Shown here: positions 1 through 8,934 of the stretch, piece after piece
Layout of the letters: each line of letters begins with the position of its first letter
Numbering within the stretch: the stretch's first letter is position 1
NCBI GenBank assembly: GCA_019752335.1
Contig: JAIEMJ010000004.1
Span: 223,448-287,447 of the forward strand
Source of the DNA: Bryobacteraceae bacterium
GTDB taxonomy: Bacteria; Acidobacteriota; Terriglobia; Bryobacterales; Bryobacteraceae
Direction of reading: 5' to 3'
DNA length: 64,000 nucleotides
Notes under the pieces: model-generated
What the model was told of the DNA's origin: nothing
The model's database searches: none
What the model saw: the letters and a program-made list of their open reading frames with translations, nothing else
Made by a program: the position numbers and the translations under genes

Positions 1-456
1 GGCAATCAGATTTGGAAGCTGCCGGTGGTGGTGTTGACGAATCGTTCGACGACGTCGGGCGCCGAGATCGCCGCCAGTGCTTTGCTCGATGCGAAGCGCG
101 CCGAAGTGGTAGGTGAGCGCACCTATGGCGACGCGGCCAAGCGCGAAGCAATCAGCATGGAAGACGGCAGTGCCGTGATTCTGGCCGTGGCCAAGTTCTA
201 CAACGCGAAGGGTAAGTCGATCCAGGAAGCGGCGGTGGTTCCCAGCCGCGCCGTCGTCGATACGCTGGCCGCCGCGCCACCCGACGAAGACGATGACGAC
301 GAAGTCAAGATCGATAAGGGCAAGGAAGCCCCCAAGGAACCCAAGAAGAAAGCCGACGAGGATACCATCCTCAAGAACGCCCTCGAAGTGCTGAACGGCA
401 CGGCCAAGGCGTCAGCGCCGGCGACGGCGCGCGGCCACGTCACGGACGCCGCCTAA
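1..456 (+). CDS. S41-family C-terminal processing protease, 3' part
   Basis: The frame is open from base 1, so the gene starts outside the window and only the C-terminal ~151 residues are present. The core matches the S41 (CtpA/Prc) catalytic fold: the segment NRSTTSGAEI aligns with the NGGSASASEI serine box, so the serine of TTSGAE is the expected nucleophile, followed by the usual GERTYG turn. Proteases of this family act in the periplasm on C-terminal tails. Oddly, the residue 25 positions after the serine, where Prc-type enzymes have the general-base lysine (TFGKG), is aspartate (TYGDAAK); a lysine lies three residues further on. The C-terminus is a low-complexity tail, first acidic and then lysine-rich. 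Family assignment is good; catalytic competence is uncertain. Confidence 0.82.
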   Translation, partial: GNQIWKLPVVVLTNRSTTSGAEIAASALLDAKRAEVVGERTYGDAAKREAISMEDGSAVILAVAKFYNAKGKSIQEAAVVPSRAVVDTLAAAPPDEDDDDEVKIDKGKEAPKEPKKKADEDTILKNALEVLNGTAKASAPATARGHVTDAA

Positions 457-478
457 CCTGTAAGTTCACTGATTCAGT

Positions 479-820
479 ATGCCCCTTTACGAGTATCTCT
501 GCGATAACTGCCATAAGAAGTTCGAAGTCATTCAGAAGTTCTCCGACGAGCCCGTCCAAGTCTGCCGCCTCTGCGGCGGCGGACCGGTGAACAAGGAGAT
601 GTCCGCGCCCGGTATCCATTTCAAGGGCAGCGGCTGGTATGTGACGGACTACGCGAAGTCCGGCGGCAAGGTCCCAGCCAGCGACGGCGGCAAGGCCGAC
701 AAGGCGGAGAAGGCGGGCACCGCGCCGGCGGCTGAGTCCAAGGGCGAGACGAAGTCCGAAACGAAGCCAGCCCCGGCTCCCGCCGCGGCTCCAGCCTCCG
801 CGCCCGCAAAAGCTGACTAA
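479..820 (+). CDS. FmdB-family zinc ribbon protein
   Basis: A 113-residue protein starting MPLYEYLCDNC, the signature of the FmdB/CxxC_CXXC_SSSS regulatory zinc ribbon. Cys8, Cys11, Cys29 and Cys32 form the two zinc knuckles. A GSGWYVTDY motif typical of the family follows, then an alanine/lysine/proline-rich disordered tail of about 45 residues. The molecular role of the family is poorly defined; a regulatory or nucleic-acid-binding role is usually assumed. It lies 22 bp after the S41 protease on the same strand and is probably co-transcribed with it. Confidence 0.85.
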   Translation: MPLYEYLCDNCHKKFEVIQKFSDEPVQVCRLCGGGPVNKEMSAPGIHFKGSGWYVTDYAKSGGKVPASDGGKADKAEKAGTAPAAESKGETKSETKPAPAPAAAPASAPAKAD

Positions 821-855
821 AGGCATTCGCGCAATTTCCCCTGACGGCCTTGGGA

Positions 856-877
856 TATAATCAAGGCCCTTAAGGAG
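856..877 (+). promoter_or_regulatory. -10 box and Shine-Dalgarno of the TonB-dependent receptor gene
   Basis: A perfect TATAAT lies at 856-861 and a TAAGGAG Shine-Dalgarno at 871-877, ten bases before the ATG at 888. No convincing -35 hexamer is present 16-18 bases upstream, so the promoter would rely on other elements. The implied leader is only about 20 nt. Confidence 0.5.
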
Positions 878-887
878 TAACCTGCGC

Positions 888-3800
888 ATGTCCCCATTCA
901 CCCGATGCCTGCTGGCGGCCCTTTGGCTGGTTACCGTGGCGTGGCCCCAGGCCCAGTCTGGCTCCATCGCGGGCACCGTCACCGACTCAGCTGGGGCTTT
1001 AGTCGCAGGCGTCAAGGTGACTCTCGTCAATGAGGGCACTCGCTTTACGCGCGTGATCACCACGGGTCCCAACGGGCAGTACGTCGCTTACTCGATTCCC
1101 ACGGGAGCCATCACCATCACCGCCGAACTCGCGGGTTTTCAGAAACTGGTGCGCTCCGGAATCCAACTTACCGCCGCCGACACGCTCACCGTGGACTTGC
1201 AACTTACCTTGGGCAACGTCACCGAGACGGTGGAAGTAACCACCACCGCGCCCCTCTTGCAAGCACAGACCGCGACGATTTCGTCCTTGGTCTCAAATCA
1301 GCAAATGGTGGAGATGCCGTTGAACGGGCGCACGTTTACGGCTTTGCTGAAGCTCAGCCCTGGTGCTTACACGGGTAGCAGCACCAATCTCACTAATTCC
1401 CCGTACGCCATGCGCGGCGACGTGAATATTTCGGTGAACGGATCAAGCGCGCAAAATAACTCATATCTGATCGATGGCATGGTGAACCGCAATCTGTGGC
1501 TCAGCACGCTGGTGATGGTGCCCACCGTGGATTCGATTCAGGAAGTCCGCATGCTGACGAGTAACTACTCGGCCGAGTACGGCGCGGCGGCCGGAGCGAT
1601 TACGATTGTGCAAACCAAGTCCGGGACGAACCAGTTCCATGGCAGCCTGTACGAATTCTTCCGCAACGATAAGCTCGATGCGAATTCGTTTTTCAACAAC
1701 CGGCTCGGTGTCGCGCGACCCGCCTTCCGGCGCAACGAATTCGGGGCTACCGCCGGGGGACCCATCCGGCGCGACAAGACCTTCTACTTCGCCGACTATC
1801 AGGGCATCCGGATTCGCCAGCCCCGCAGCATTGTGTCGTCGATTCCCACCCTGGCCCAGCGCAGCATGATTAGCACCGGCGACTTTGCCAATCTGGGCGC
1901 GCCCATTTTTGATCCCGAAAGCGTCACCGGCAATCTACGCGCGCCGTTTCCCGGGAATCGGATTCCGGTGTCGCGGCTGGATCCGGCCGCTTTGCGAATT
2001 ACCGGCTTGCTGCCGAATCCGACTTCCCCCGGCGCGACGCGCAACTTCGTGTTCAATCCCACCGTGGAGCAGCGGACGGACCAATTCGACGTGCGGCTCG
2101 ACCACAATATCGGACAAAGTGACCGCGTCTTCTTCAAGTACAGCTACGACGATACCAGTCTGCTGAGTCCGGGTAGCTTGCCGTCGCCGGCGAATGCCTC
2201 CATTCCTTTGGGACCGTACCTGTCGGCGGATGGCACCAATAGCGCGATCACCGTGCCGCTGAAGAATTGGTCCGCCACCTTTAACTACACCAAGGTGATT
2301 GGCGCGAATATTGTCAACGAAGTGCGGCTGGGGGCAGTGCGCTGGAACCAGGGGATTTTGCCGCTGGGAAATCCGTTTAAGAGCGCCGACGCCGCGGGCA
2401 TTCCCGGCATCAATATCAATGACAAAAGCGGCGGATTGCCGTCGATGTCGATTACCGGTTTCCAGGTGCTCGGCGACAATTCCACTTATCCCGAGAATTC
2501 GCAGACGATCTCCTTTCAGTACGAGGATATTCTCACCGTCGTGAAGAATTCGCACACCATCAAGATGGGCGGCATGTTCGTGCGCAATCGCTTCAATGGG
2601 TTTTCCGCCTTTCCGACGCGCGGCGATTTTTCGTTCAACGGACAATTCACGCGGCAGATTGGCGGCACGGCGGCGAATACCGCGCTCGCCGATTGGGCGC
2701 TGGGCGCCACCAGCGGTATCAATCGCAATATTCTCGTCGGCACGTTTGGCATGCGCTTCTGGAATTTAGCTACGTTTGTCGATGATACTTGGCGCGTGAA
2801 TCAACGGCTTACCTGGAACTTCGGCTTACGCTACGAGCTATTGACGCCACCCTATGAGATCTACGATCGTTGGTCCAACTTTCGCGTGGACACGGCGCGC
2901 CTGGAGATCGCCGGCCGCAACGGGGCCACCCGGCGGCTGCGCAATATCGACGCGAATAACCTGTCGCCGCGCACCGGCATCACTTACATGCTGACCAAGG
3001 ATCGCCGCACCGTGTTGCGCGCCGGCGCCGGTATCTCTTACGTCGAGGCCGGACAGGGCGGAGGACAGCTTTATAAGAATTTGCCCTTCTTCTACTCGCA
3101 GGTGGTAGCGACGGACCAGAATGCCCGCCCCGCCTCGTTCCTGCGGCAAGGATTGGGTGCGCCCGTGCCGCCCGATGCGAATGATTCGATCGCGCTTTCG
3201 AGCGGCAATCCCAACGCGTGGGATTACAACCTGCAATCGACGCGGGCGATGCAATGGTCCTTGGGGATCCAGCGTGAAGTAGTATCCAATCTCCTGGTCG
3301 ATGTTTCTTATGTCGGCACGCGGACCTTGGGGTTGATCGCGAACGTCAACCTGAATCAGTCCGTGCCGGGCGCCGGCGCGCAGAATCCACGGCGGCCATT
3401 TTTCGCGCTGAATCCGAACGTCACGAATGTCACGTACCGGACCAACTATGGCGCGGCGAAGTATCACTCGCTGCAGACCAAAATTGAAAAGCGGTACCAG
3501 AAGGGGCTGACGATGTCGGCGGCCTATACCTGGTCGCACTATATGGCGAACGCGGCGAACATCAATGGCGGCGGCAATGGCCCGCCCCAGGATAATCGCT
3601 GTTACCGCTGCGAGTGGGGCAGCACCCCGGATGACCGGCGGCACATTCTAGTCTTGAACCACGTCTACGAACTGCCCTTTGGCAAGGGGCGCCAGTGGCT
3701 GAACCGCGGCGTACTGGGTTACCTGGCCGGGCCGTGGAATGTGTCCGGGATTTGGTCGATGTCGACTGGCGAGCACTTCACCGCGACCCTGGCGGCGGCC

Positions 3801-4172
3801 GTCTCGAACTCCGCCGGCGGCGGCGGCGCCCGGCCGGACCGGCTGCGCAACGGCAACCTCGACGCCGGCAGCCGCTCCATCGACCGCTGGTTTGACCTCG
3901 CTGCCTTCGCCGCGCCCGCGCAGTTCACTTATGGCAACTCGGCGCAAGGGATTCTCGTAGGCCCCGGGAATTTCAACGTCGATTTGGGCGTACATCGCAA
4001 CTTCCAGTTCCGCGAGAAATATAAAGCCAGCTTACGTTGGGAGATGTTCAATTCACTCAACCGGGCGAATTTTACGACGCCGAACGCCGCCATCGGAAAT
4101 CCGACCGCAGGGCAAATTTCCAGCACCGCGGCGGCGCGGATTATGCAACTGGCTTTGAAGATTAGTTTCTAA
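888..4172 (+). CDS. Oar-like TonB-dependent receptor with N-terminal carboxypeptidase-regulatory domain
   Basis: A 1094-residue outer-membrane protein. Residues 1-23 are a signal peptide. Residues ~25-110 form a carboxypeptidase-regulatory-like beta domain (GSIAGTVTDSAGALVAGVKV). A plug domain follows, with the NNSYLIDGM region near 190 and the YSAEYG motif near 226. The rest is a long beta-barrel ending in the terminal phenylalanine (ALKISF) expected for barrel insertion. The start is supported by an ideal Shine-Dalgarno. Such receptors are heavily expanded in Acidobacteriota and are inferred to import or bind polymeric carbon; the substrate cannot be read from sequence. No SusD-like partner is adjacent. 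The 3' end overlaps the convergent deacetylase gene by 11 bp. Confidence 0.93.
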   Translation: MSPFTRCLLAALWLVTVAWPQAQSGSIAGTVTDSAGALVAGVKVTLVNEGTRFTRVITTGPNGQYVAYSIPTGAITITAELAGFQKLVRSGIQLTAADTLTVDLQLTLGNVTETVEVTTTAPLLQAQTATISSLVSNQQMVEMPLNGRTFTALLKLSPGAYTGSSTNLTNSPYAMRGDVNISVNGSSAQNNSYLIDGMVNRNLWLSTLVMVPTVDSIQEVRMLTSNYSAEYGAAAGAITIVQTKSGTNQFHGSLYEFFRNDKLDANSFFNNRLGVARPAFRRNEFGATAGGPIRRDKTFYFADYQGIRIRQPRSIVSSIPTLAQRSMISTGDFANLGAPIFDPESVTGNLRAPFPGNRIPVSRLDPAALRITGLLPNPTSPGATRNFVFNPTVEQRTDQFDVRLDHNIGQSDRVFFKYSYDDTSLLSPGSLPSPANASIPLGPYLSADGTNSAITVPLKNWSATFNYTKVIGANIVNEVRLGAVRWNQGILPLGNPFKSADAAGIPGININDKSGGLPSMSITGFQVLGDNSTYPENSQTISFQYEDILTVVKNSHTIKMGGMFVRNRFNGFSAFPTRGDFSFNGQFTRQIGGTAANTALADWALGATSGINRNILVGTFGMRFWNLATFVDDTWRVNQRLTWNFGLRYELLTPPYEIYDRWSNFRVDTARLEIAGRNGATRRLRNIDANNLSPRTGITYMLTKDRRTVLRAGAGISYVEAGQGGGQLYKNLPFFYSQVVATDQNARPASFLRQGLGAPVPPDANDSIALSSGNPNAWDYNLQSTRAMQWSLGIQREVVSNLLVDVSYVGTRTLGLIANVNLNQSVPGAGAQNPRRPFFALNPNVTNVTYRTNYGAAKYHSLQTKIEKRYQKGLTMSAAYTWSHYMANAANINGGGNGPPQDNRCYRCEWGSTPDDRRHILVLNHVYELPFGKGRQWLNRGVLGYLAGPWNVSGIWSMSTGEHFTATLAAAVSNSAGGGGARPDRLRNGNLDAGSRSIDRWFDLAAFAAPAQFTYGNSAQGILVGPGNFNVDLGVHRNFQFREKYKASLRWEMFNSLNRANFTTPNAAIGNPTAGQISSTAAARIMQLALKISF

Positions 4173-5049
4173 AGCCCTGGGCCAGCAGGAACGTCTGCGC
4201 GTGCGCGTCGACGGTGTGCGATATCGGGTTCGAATAGCCGCCGCCTAACGTGACGACGAGCGGGATGCCCGCCAGCGCGGCGAAGACGAGTTCGTCGCGG
4301 CGGCCCATGCCGGAGAGGCTGAGCTTCAATCGACCCAAGGCGTCCGTGGCCAAGGCGTCGACTCCCGACTGGTAGAAGACGATGTCCGGCGCGAAGGCCT
4401 GCACGGCAGGCAAGGCCGCCGCCACGCGTGCCAGATACGCTTCGTCGCCCGTGCCGTCCTCGAATTCGAGATCCACCGTGCTTTGCTGCTTGCGAAACGG
4501 GAAGTTGTGGCGGCCGTGCGCGGAGAGCGGGTAGGACAGGGGATCGCCGGAGAGCAGCAGGGCCGTGCCGTCGCCTTGGTGGACGTCGAGGTCGACGACG
4601 GCGGCGCGCGTGATCAGACCTTCGGCGCGCAGTGTGCGAATGGCGATGACAATGTCGTTGAAGATGCAGTAGCCGGAGCCTTCCGCAAAAAAGGCGTGAT
4701 GTGTTCCACCGGCCAGCGTGCCGCTCCAGCCACGCTCAAGCGCGTTGCGCGCGGCGGCGAGCGTGCCTCCCACCGACGCACAGGTGCGTTCGACGAGCGG
4801 CGCGCTCCAGGGGAAGCCGATGCGGCGCATAGCGGCCGGCGAGAGTTGGCCGGTGAGGAAGTCGCGGACGTAGCCGGGGTCATGCGCGGACTCAACTGTC
4901 GCGGCCGTGGCCAGCGGCGCGGGAACGATTTCGAAGAGGCCCGTGGGCGTCAGCCGCTCCCGCAGGAGCCGGTATTTGGTCATCGGAAAACGATGGCCTA
5001 AGGGGAGCGTAGGCTCGTAGTGGTCGCAATAGAAAAGCAGAGGCCGCAA
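4162..5049 (-). CDS. Histone deacetylase-fold (AcuC/HDAC superfamily) deacetylase
   Basis: 295 residues covering the whole arginase/deacetylase fold. Visible catalytic parts are the His117-His118 pair in GGTHHA, the zinc ligands Asp155 and His157 in DLDVHQGDGT, the third zinc ligand Asp231 in YQSGVDAL, and the transition-state tyrosine Tyr272 in LGGGY. It is therefore expected to be an active zinc deacetylase. Bacterial relatives act on acetylated lysine (AcuC), polyamines or other small acetyl compounds; which one applies here is not decidable. The start is a TTG, only 22 bp from the divergently transcribed sensor kinase start, so the two promoters must lie within each other's 5' coding regions. 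The 3' end overlaps the receptor gene. Confidence 0.92.
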   Translation of the reverse strand: MRPLLFYCDHYEPTLPLGHRFPMTKYRLLRERLTPTGLFEIVPAPLATAATVESAHDPGYVRDFLTGQLSPAAMRRIGFPWSAPLVERTCASVGGTLAAARNALERGWSGTLAGGTHHAFFAEGSGYCIFNDIVIAIRTLRAEGLITRAAVVDLDVHQGDGTALLLSGDPLSYPLSAHGRHNFPFRKQQSTVDLEFEDGTGDEAYLARVAAALPAVQAFAPDIVFYQSGVDALATDALGRLKLSLSGMGRRDELVFAALAGIPLVVTLGGGYSNPISHTVDAHAQTFLLAQGFRN

Positions 5050-5071
5050 TCGACAGGATACACTGAGGAAA

Positions 5072-7303
5072 TTGACGTCAACGTGGTTGATCGCCGTGAG
5101 CGCCTTGTTTGGCCTGGGACTTTTAGGGGGCGTCGCCTACCTGCTGCGCGTGGATTGGCTGCGCCGGCGAGCCGAATCCCACTATCGCGGCCTCTTTGAG
5201 AACTCCTTCGACGCCGTCTTCGTCCTGGACCGGCTTGACCAAGTGGTGGACGCCAACCCCCGCGCCGTCGCTCTCGCCGGGCAGACACGCGCGGCTCTGC
5301 TCACCTGGAACCTGACGCAACTCCGCGGACTCCTCGGCGACTACGGCTCCCAAGTCGATCTCTCCGCGCTCGACCGCGAGGGCGTCGTACGCAGCGCCGT
5401 CACCTTCCCAGCCGCTAACGGCTCACCCCGTACGCTCGAGATCTGCGCCACGCGGACCCCCGGCGGCGGCTGCCAACTCGCCTTGCGCGAGATCACCGAA
5501 GCCCGGCAGTACGAGCAGACCCTCCGCAACAAGGCCGAGACCCTGCAGGCCATCATCGACGCCGTGCCCGCCGAGATCGCCGTGGTGGACCAGGGCGGCA
5601 TCATCCGCCAAGTGAATCATGCGTGGCACGGGGCTTTTCATGGCGTAGGTGCGGGAGTCGGATTGCCGTACTCCGAAGTGCGAGCCGCGGACGACGATGC
5701 CGCCGTGGGCGAAGGCTTGGCCAGTGTGTTGGCTGGCCGGGTTTCGCAGTTTGACCAGGAGTACGCGATCACGCGCCGCACGGGCATTCGCTGGTATCGC
5801 TTGCTGGTGGCGCCCTTGCCCGATGGCGCCGTGGTGATGCACGTGGAAACGACCGACCAGCACTTCACCGCCGCGTTGCTCGAGAAAACAAACGAGACGC
5901 TGCAGGCGATCATCGATGGCTCACCGCTGCCCATTCTGGCCCTGTCGCGCGAGGGCCACGTCACGAGCTGGAATGCCGCCGCCGCGTCGTTGTTTGGCTG
6001 GGCCGCCGACGAGATGCTCAGCCGTCGCGTACCCTGGGGGTGGCCGCTCCCGGCGAGTGAGCGCAGCGAGGACACGGTGCGCACGAAGTCCGGCGGCCAG
6101 GTGGAAGTGCGCTCCTGGACGCGCGCCCTCCATGGCGGCTACGTGCGCATCTGCGAGGACCTCACGGAGACCAAGCGGCTGGAGCGGCAGTTGCAGCAGT
6201 CGCAGAAGATGGAAGCCGTTGGCCAATTGGCGGGCGGCGTCGCGCATGAGTTCAGCAACCTGCTCACGGTGATTCTCGGCTTCGGCCACGTCCTGATGTC
6301 GGAGATGGAAGAGGGCAGTACGCATCAGGGCAATGCGCGCGAAGTGGTCCGCGCCGCGGAGCGCGGTGCCGGCCTCACTCGCCAGCTTTTGGCGCTCGGC
6401 CGCCGGCAGGTGGTGGAGCCGCGCGACCTGGCCCTCAACGAGAGTGCGCGCAACGTGGAGCGTATGCTGGAGCGCGTCCTCGGCGAGCAGATCCACTGGC
6501 GCTCCGAACTGGACGAAGCCGCGCCGCACATCTTCGCTGACCCGGGCCAGGTGGAGCAGGTGATTCTGAATCTCGCGTTGAACGCGAAGGACGCCATGCC
6601 CAGCGGCGGCGCTTTGACCTTGCGCACCTCGGGTCCTCATCCGCTGCCCAGCGGACGCGCTCCGGGCGACTTTGTCCGGCTCACGGTGCTGGACGAAGGG
6701 CAGGGCATGAGCGAGGAGGTGAAGGCGCAGATCTTCGATCCATTCTTCACTACGAAGGCGCCGGGGCAGGGCACCGGCCTGGGTTTGGCGGTGGTGTACG
6801 GCATCGTGAAGAAGTGCGGCGGCGAGATCGTGGTGCAGTCCCAGGTGGGCGAGGGCACCCGCTTCGACGTTTACTTCCCGGCGGTGCGGCCCACGCTGGC
6901 CGAGCGTCCGCGCGCGGCGGCGGGCGTGGGGCGCCGCGGCTCCGAGATGATTCTGGTGCTGGAAGACGAAGCCGGCGTCCGCGAGTTGCTGCGCGATTCG
7001 CTGGAGCGCCGTGGCTACCGGGTGCTCACCGCGGCGACCTTTGCCGAAGCGCGGACCCTTTTCGACAAGCATGGCCGCGAGACCTCTTTGCTCCTGACGG
7101 ACGTCATCGTGCCGCAAGGCAACGTCGGCGAGATGGCGCGGGAGTTCGAGCGCCGTCAACCGGGCTTGCGCGTCGTGTACATGTCCGGCTACCCGGAGAG
7201 CGTGCTGGAGCAGCAACGCATCACCGGCGCCTTTCTGCCGAAGCCCTTCACGCCGGGCGAACTGGCGGACCGTTTGCGCTCGGTTCTCGACGGCGGACGG
7301 TAA
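5072..7303 (+). CDS. Membrane PAS-domain hybrid sensor histidine kinase
   Basis: 743 residues. One N-terminal transmembrane helix (~5-25) is followed by three PAS/PAC modules (~35-145, 155-270, 275-375). A HisKA dimerisation domain has the phospho-acceptor His392 in GGVAHEFSN. The HATPase domain (~480-605) carries the N box (LNLALNAKDAM) and the G box (GTGLGLAVVYG). A C-terminal receiver domain (~626-743) has acidic residues EDE, phospho-acceptor Asp677 in LLLTDVIVP and the conserved lysine in FLPKPF. There is no output domain, so it must signal to a partner encoded elsewhere. The start codon is TTG preceded by GAGGAAA. Its stop overlaps the next gene by one base (TAATG), implying translational coupling. 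Confidence 0.93.
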   Translation: MTSTWLIAVSALFGLGLLGGVAYLLRVDWLRRRAESHYRGLFENSFDAVFVLDRLDQVVDANPRAVALAGQTRAALLTWNLTQLRGLLGDYGSQVDLSALDREGVVRSAVTFPAANGSPRTLEICATRTPGGGCQLALREITEARQYEQTLRNKAETLQAIIDAVPAEIAVVDQGGIIRQVNHAWHGAFHGVGAGVGLPYSEVRAADDDAAVGEGLASVLAGRVSQFDQEYAITRRTGIRWYRLLVAPLPDGAVVMHVETTDQHFTAALLEKTNETLQAIIDGSPLPILALSREGHVTSWNAAAASLFGWAADEMLSRRVPWGWPLPASERSEDTVRTKSGGQVEVRSWTRALHGGYVRICEDLTETKRLERQLQQSQKMEAVGQLAGGVAHEFSNLLTVILGFGHVLMSEMEEGSTHQGNAREVVRAAERGAGLTRQLLALGRRQVVEPRDLALNESARNVERMLERVLGEQIHWRSELDEAAPHIFADPGQVEQVILNLALNAKDAMPSGGALTLRTSGPHPLPSGRAPGDFVRLTVLDEGQGMSEEVKAQIFDPFFTTKAPGQGTGLGLAVVYGIVKKCGGEIVVQSQVGEGTRFDVYFPAVRPTLAERPRAAAGVGRRGSEMILVLEDEAGVRELLRDSLERRGYRVLTAATFAEARTLFDKHGRETSLLLTDVIVPQGNVGEMAREFERRQPGLRVVYMSGYPESVLEQQRITGAFLPKPFTPGELADRLRSVLDGGR

Positions 7304-7992
7304 TGCACCGCCGTCAGCCGACGCGCAACCGCATGGGCTGGACGTCGAATCAGCTCAACACGCTTAGCCAGCTCTTCGTCGACGCTTGCCGCCCCGGCGC
7401 GCTCCCGGTACTGGATTTGGGCGCGGCCTATGGCGTTGCTTCCCTAGCCGCCTTGGCCCGTGGAGCGAAGGTGATCGCGAACGACCTGGATGCCGCGCAT
7501 TTGGCAGAACTCGGCGAGCGCGAAGGATTGACTTTATTGCCGGGCCGCTTCCCCCAGGAACTGGACTTACCCGCGAATTCCTTAAGCGCCGTACACGCTT
7601 CGAATGTTCTCCATTTCCTTACGGGCGAAGAACTCACCTTAGGAGCTGCGAAGATCGCTGAGTGGCTAGGGCCCGGTGGACGCCTCTATGTCCACGCCGG
7701 AACACCTTACCAGGCTCCGTTCGCTCGCTTTATTCCTGAATACGAAAAGCGCGCCGCCGCGGGGGAACTTTGGCCCGGCTATGTCCCTGATACGAGGGCA
7801 ATTTCCAGCCACCGGAAACTTGGGCAGATTCCCCGCGCAATTCACTTACTCGACGCTCAGGTGCTTACGAGGGTTTTCTTAGCCGCCGGCTTCGAAATCG
7901 AGCGTGTCTGGACCCATCGCCGGCATGATTTGCCGAAGAGCCTGCACTGCGATGGGCGTGAAGGCGTCGCTTTGATTGCCCATCGGTCGTAA
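7303..7992 (+). CDS. Class I SAM-dependent methyltransferase
   Basis: A 229-residue soluble protein. The Rossmann motif I is VLDLGAAYGVASL (~35-47), and the acidic residue ending strand 2 is in VIANDLD. LHFLTGEE and GPGGRLYVHAG match the later core strands. No substrate-recognition domain is recognisable. The ATG at 7303 shares one base with the kinase stop codon, so the two are probably one translational unit, and a signalling role is possible but unproven. The same frame stays open upstream inside the kinase gene; that part has no methyltransferase content and is not taken as coding. Leucine codon TTA is frequent here but almost absent from the kinase gene just upstream. Confidence 0.85.
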   Translation: MHRRQPTRNRMGWTSNQLNTLSQLFVDACRPGALPVLDLGAAYGVASLAALARGAKVIANDLDAAHLAELGEREGLTLLPGRFPQELDLPANSLSAVHASNVLHFLTGEELTLGAAKIAEWLGPGGRLYVHAGTPYQAPFARFIPEYEKRAAAGELWPGYVPDTRAISSHRKLGQIPRAIHLLDAQVLTRVFLAAGFEIERVWTHRRHDLPKSLHCDGREGVALIAHRS

Positions 7993-8159
7993 GTGTTGGG
8001 TCCTCGCTAGTACCGCCCGGCTACGCTTCTGGGCGCGTTCTCATAACTTTAGGTTCAATCGGCAAACTATCGTACCAGCCGCGTACTAAAGCACTTATCC
8101 AGGAAAACTTAGTCGTTCTCCTGATTATGGAAAACGTTTGTAAGTCGCACAATACCTAC

Positions 8160-8870
8160 ATGACGACCTCTAAGGCAATGCACCTAGCTCTCCTCGTGGC
8201 TTTCACCCTGGTCCCGGCCCAAGCTACGGTGATTAACTTCACCGGTGAAGATCCGGCGCGGAGCTTTAGCTTCTGGATGCGCGCTACTTACAACGTCGGC
8301 GACATGCTCACCAACGGTCAGATCGCCGCGTCGCAGCAAACGATCAATGAGCAGGTGCCCGCGGGTGTCCTGAATCTCATTGTCGACAACACCTTCAGCG
8401 TTGATGCTTTTTGCGTCGATTACTTTGTCCTGATCGGTCAAGGCACGCACAACGTTAATCTGTTCGGCCAAAACGCCATCAACGGCGGCGGACGTATCGA
8501 ATGGATGTTGCGCAACACCTTGCCGCAAATCAACGCCCAGGCCGACGCCACCCTGAAACGTCAGCAGGCCGCCGCTTTGCAACTCGCCATCTGGGACATC
8601 GTCCACGACAATGGCGATGGCTTTAGCGCCGGTCGCATCCGGCAAAGCACGAGCAGCACCAATCCCACGAACGCCATCGTGCTTAGCGCCGCGAATGCCT
8701 ACCTCACCGCGAGCCTTGGCCAATCTGCCTTGGGCGGCGTGGTGTACGTGAATGTGCTGGGCCCCACCGCCGTACAGCGTCTCATGAGCGACGGAGTGCC
8801 CGAACCCTCCACCTACGCGCTCATGCTCAGCGGCCTCGGCCTGCTAGGTTACCTGCGCCGCCGGCCCTAG
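8160..8870 (+). CDS. PEP-CTERM sorting-signal secreted protein
   Basis: About 236 residues with an N-terminal signal peptide (MHLALLVAFTLVPAQA). The C-terminal tripartite sorting tag reads VPEPSTYALMLSGLGLLGYL followed by an Arg-rich end, the hallmark of PEP-CTERM/exosortase substrates. The central region (QAAALQLAIWDIVHDNGDGF) resembles the thioester-like or Cys-Gln domain often seen in such exopolysaccharide-associated proteins. ATG 8160 is chosen because it places the signal peptide near the N-terminus. ATG 8127 adds a hydrophilic extension, and ATG 8178 (AAGG just upstream) is equally plausible. No exosortase gene is in the window. It is inferred to be surface-attached. Confidence 0.85.
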   Translation: MTTSKAMHLALLVAFTLVPAQATVINFTGEDPARSFSFWMRATYNVGDMLTNGQIAASQQTINEQVPAGVLNLIVDNTFSVDAFCVDYFVLIGQGTHNVNLFGQNAINGGGRIEWMLRNTLPQINAQADATLKRQQAAALQLAIWDIVHDNGDGFSAGRIRQSTSSTNPTNAIVLSAANAYLTASLGQSALGGVVYVNVLGPTAVQRLMSDGVPEPSTYALMLSGLGLLGYLRRRP

Positions 8871-8872
8871 TA

Positions 8873-8894
8873 GGACAGGCCTCCCGGCCTGTCC
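8873..8894. terminator. Perfect 9-bp hairpin after the PEP-CTERM gene
   Basis: GGACAGGCC at 8873-8881 and GGCCTGTCC at 8886-8894 form a perfect stem with a 4-base loop, starting two bases after the stop codon. There is no T-run behind it, so it may be a dispersed palindromic repeat or a factor-dependent stop rather than a classical terminator. Confidence 0.45.
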
Positions 8895-8905
8895 ATTTGC
8901 CTTCC

Positions 8906-8934
8906 ATAGAAGGACTATCCTATAGTCTATCTAT
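8906..8934. promoter_or_regulatory. Dyad operator overlapping the PadR start codon
   Basis: Left arm 8906-8918 and right arm 8922-8934 are inverted repeats matching at 11 of 13 positions around a 3-base spacer. The inner six pairs (GACTAT/ATAGTC) are perfect. The right arm runs into the ATG at 8933, so protein bound here would block transcription or translation of the padR-permease unit. The obvious candidate ligand is the PadR protein itself (autoregulation, inferred). TATAGT at 8921-8926 could also serve as a -10 box. Confidence 0.55.

Noticed and set aside
5921..7216. 431-residue minus-strand frame inside the sensor kinase
   Set aside because: Antisense shadow caused by high GC at codon position 3; the translation is rich in Arg, Ala and His without motifs.
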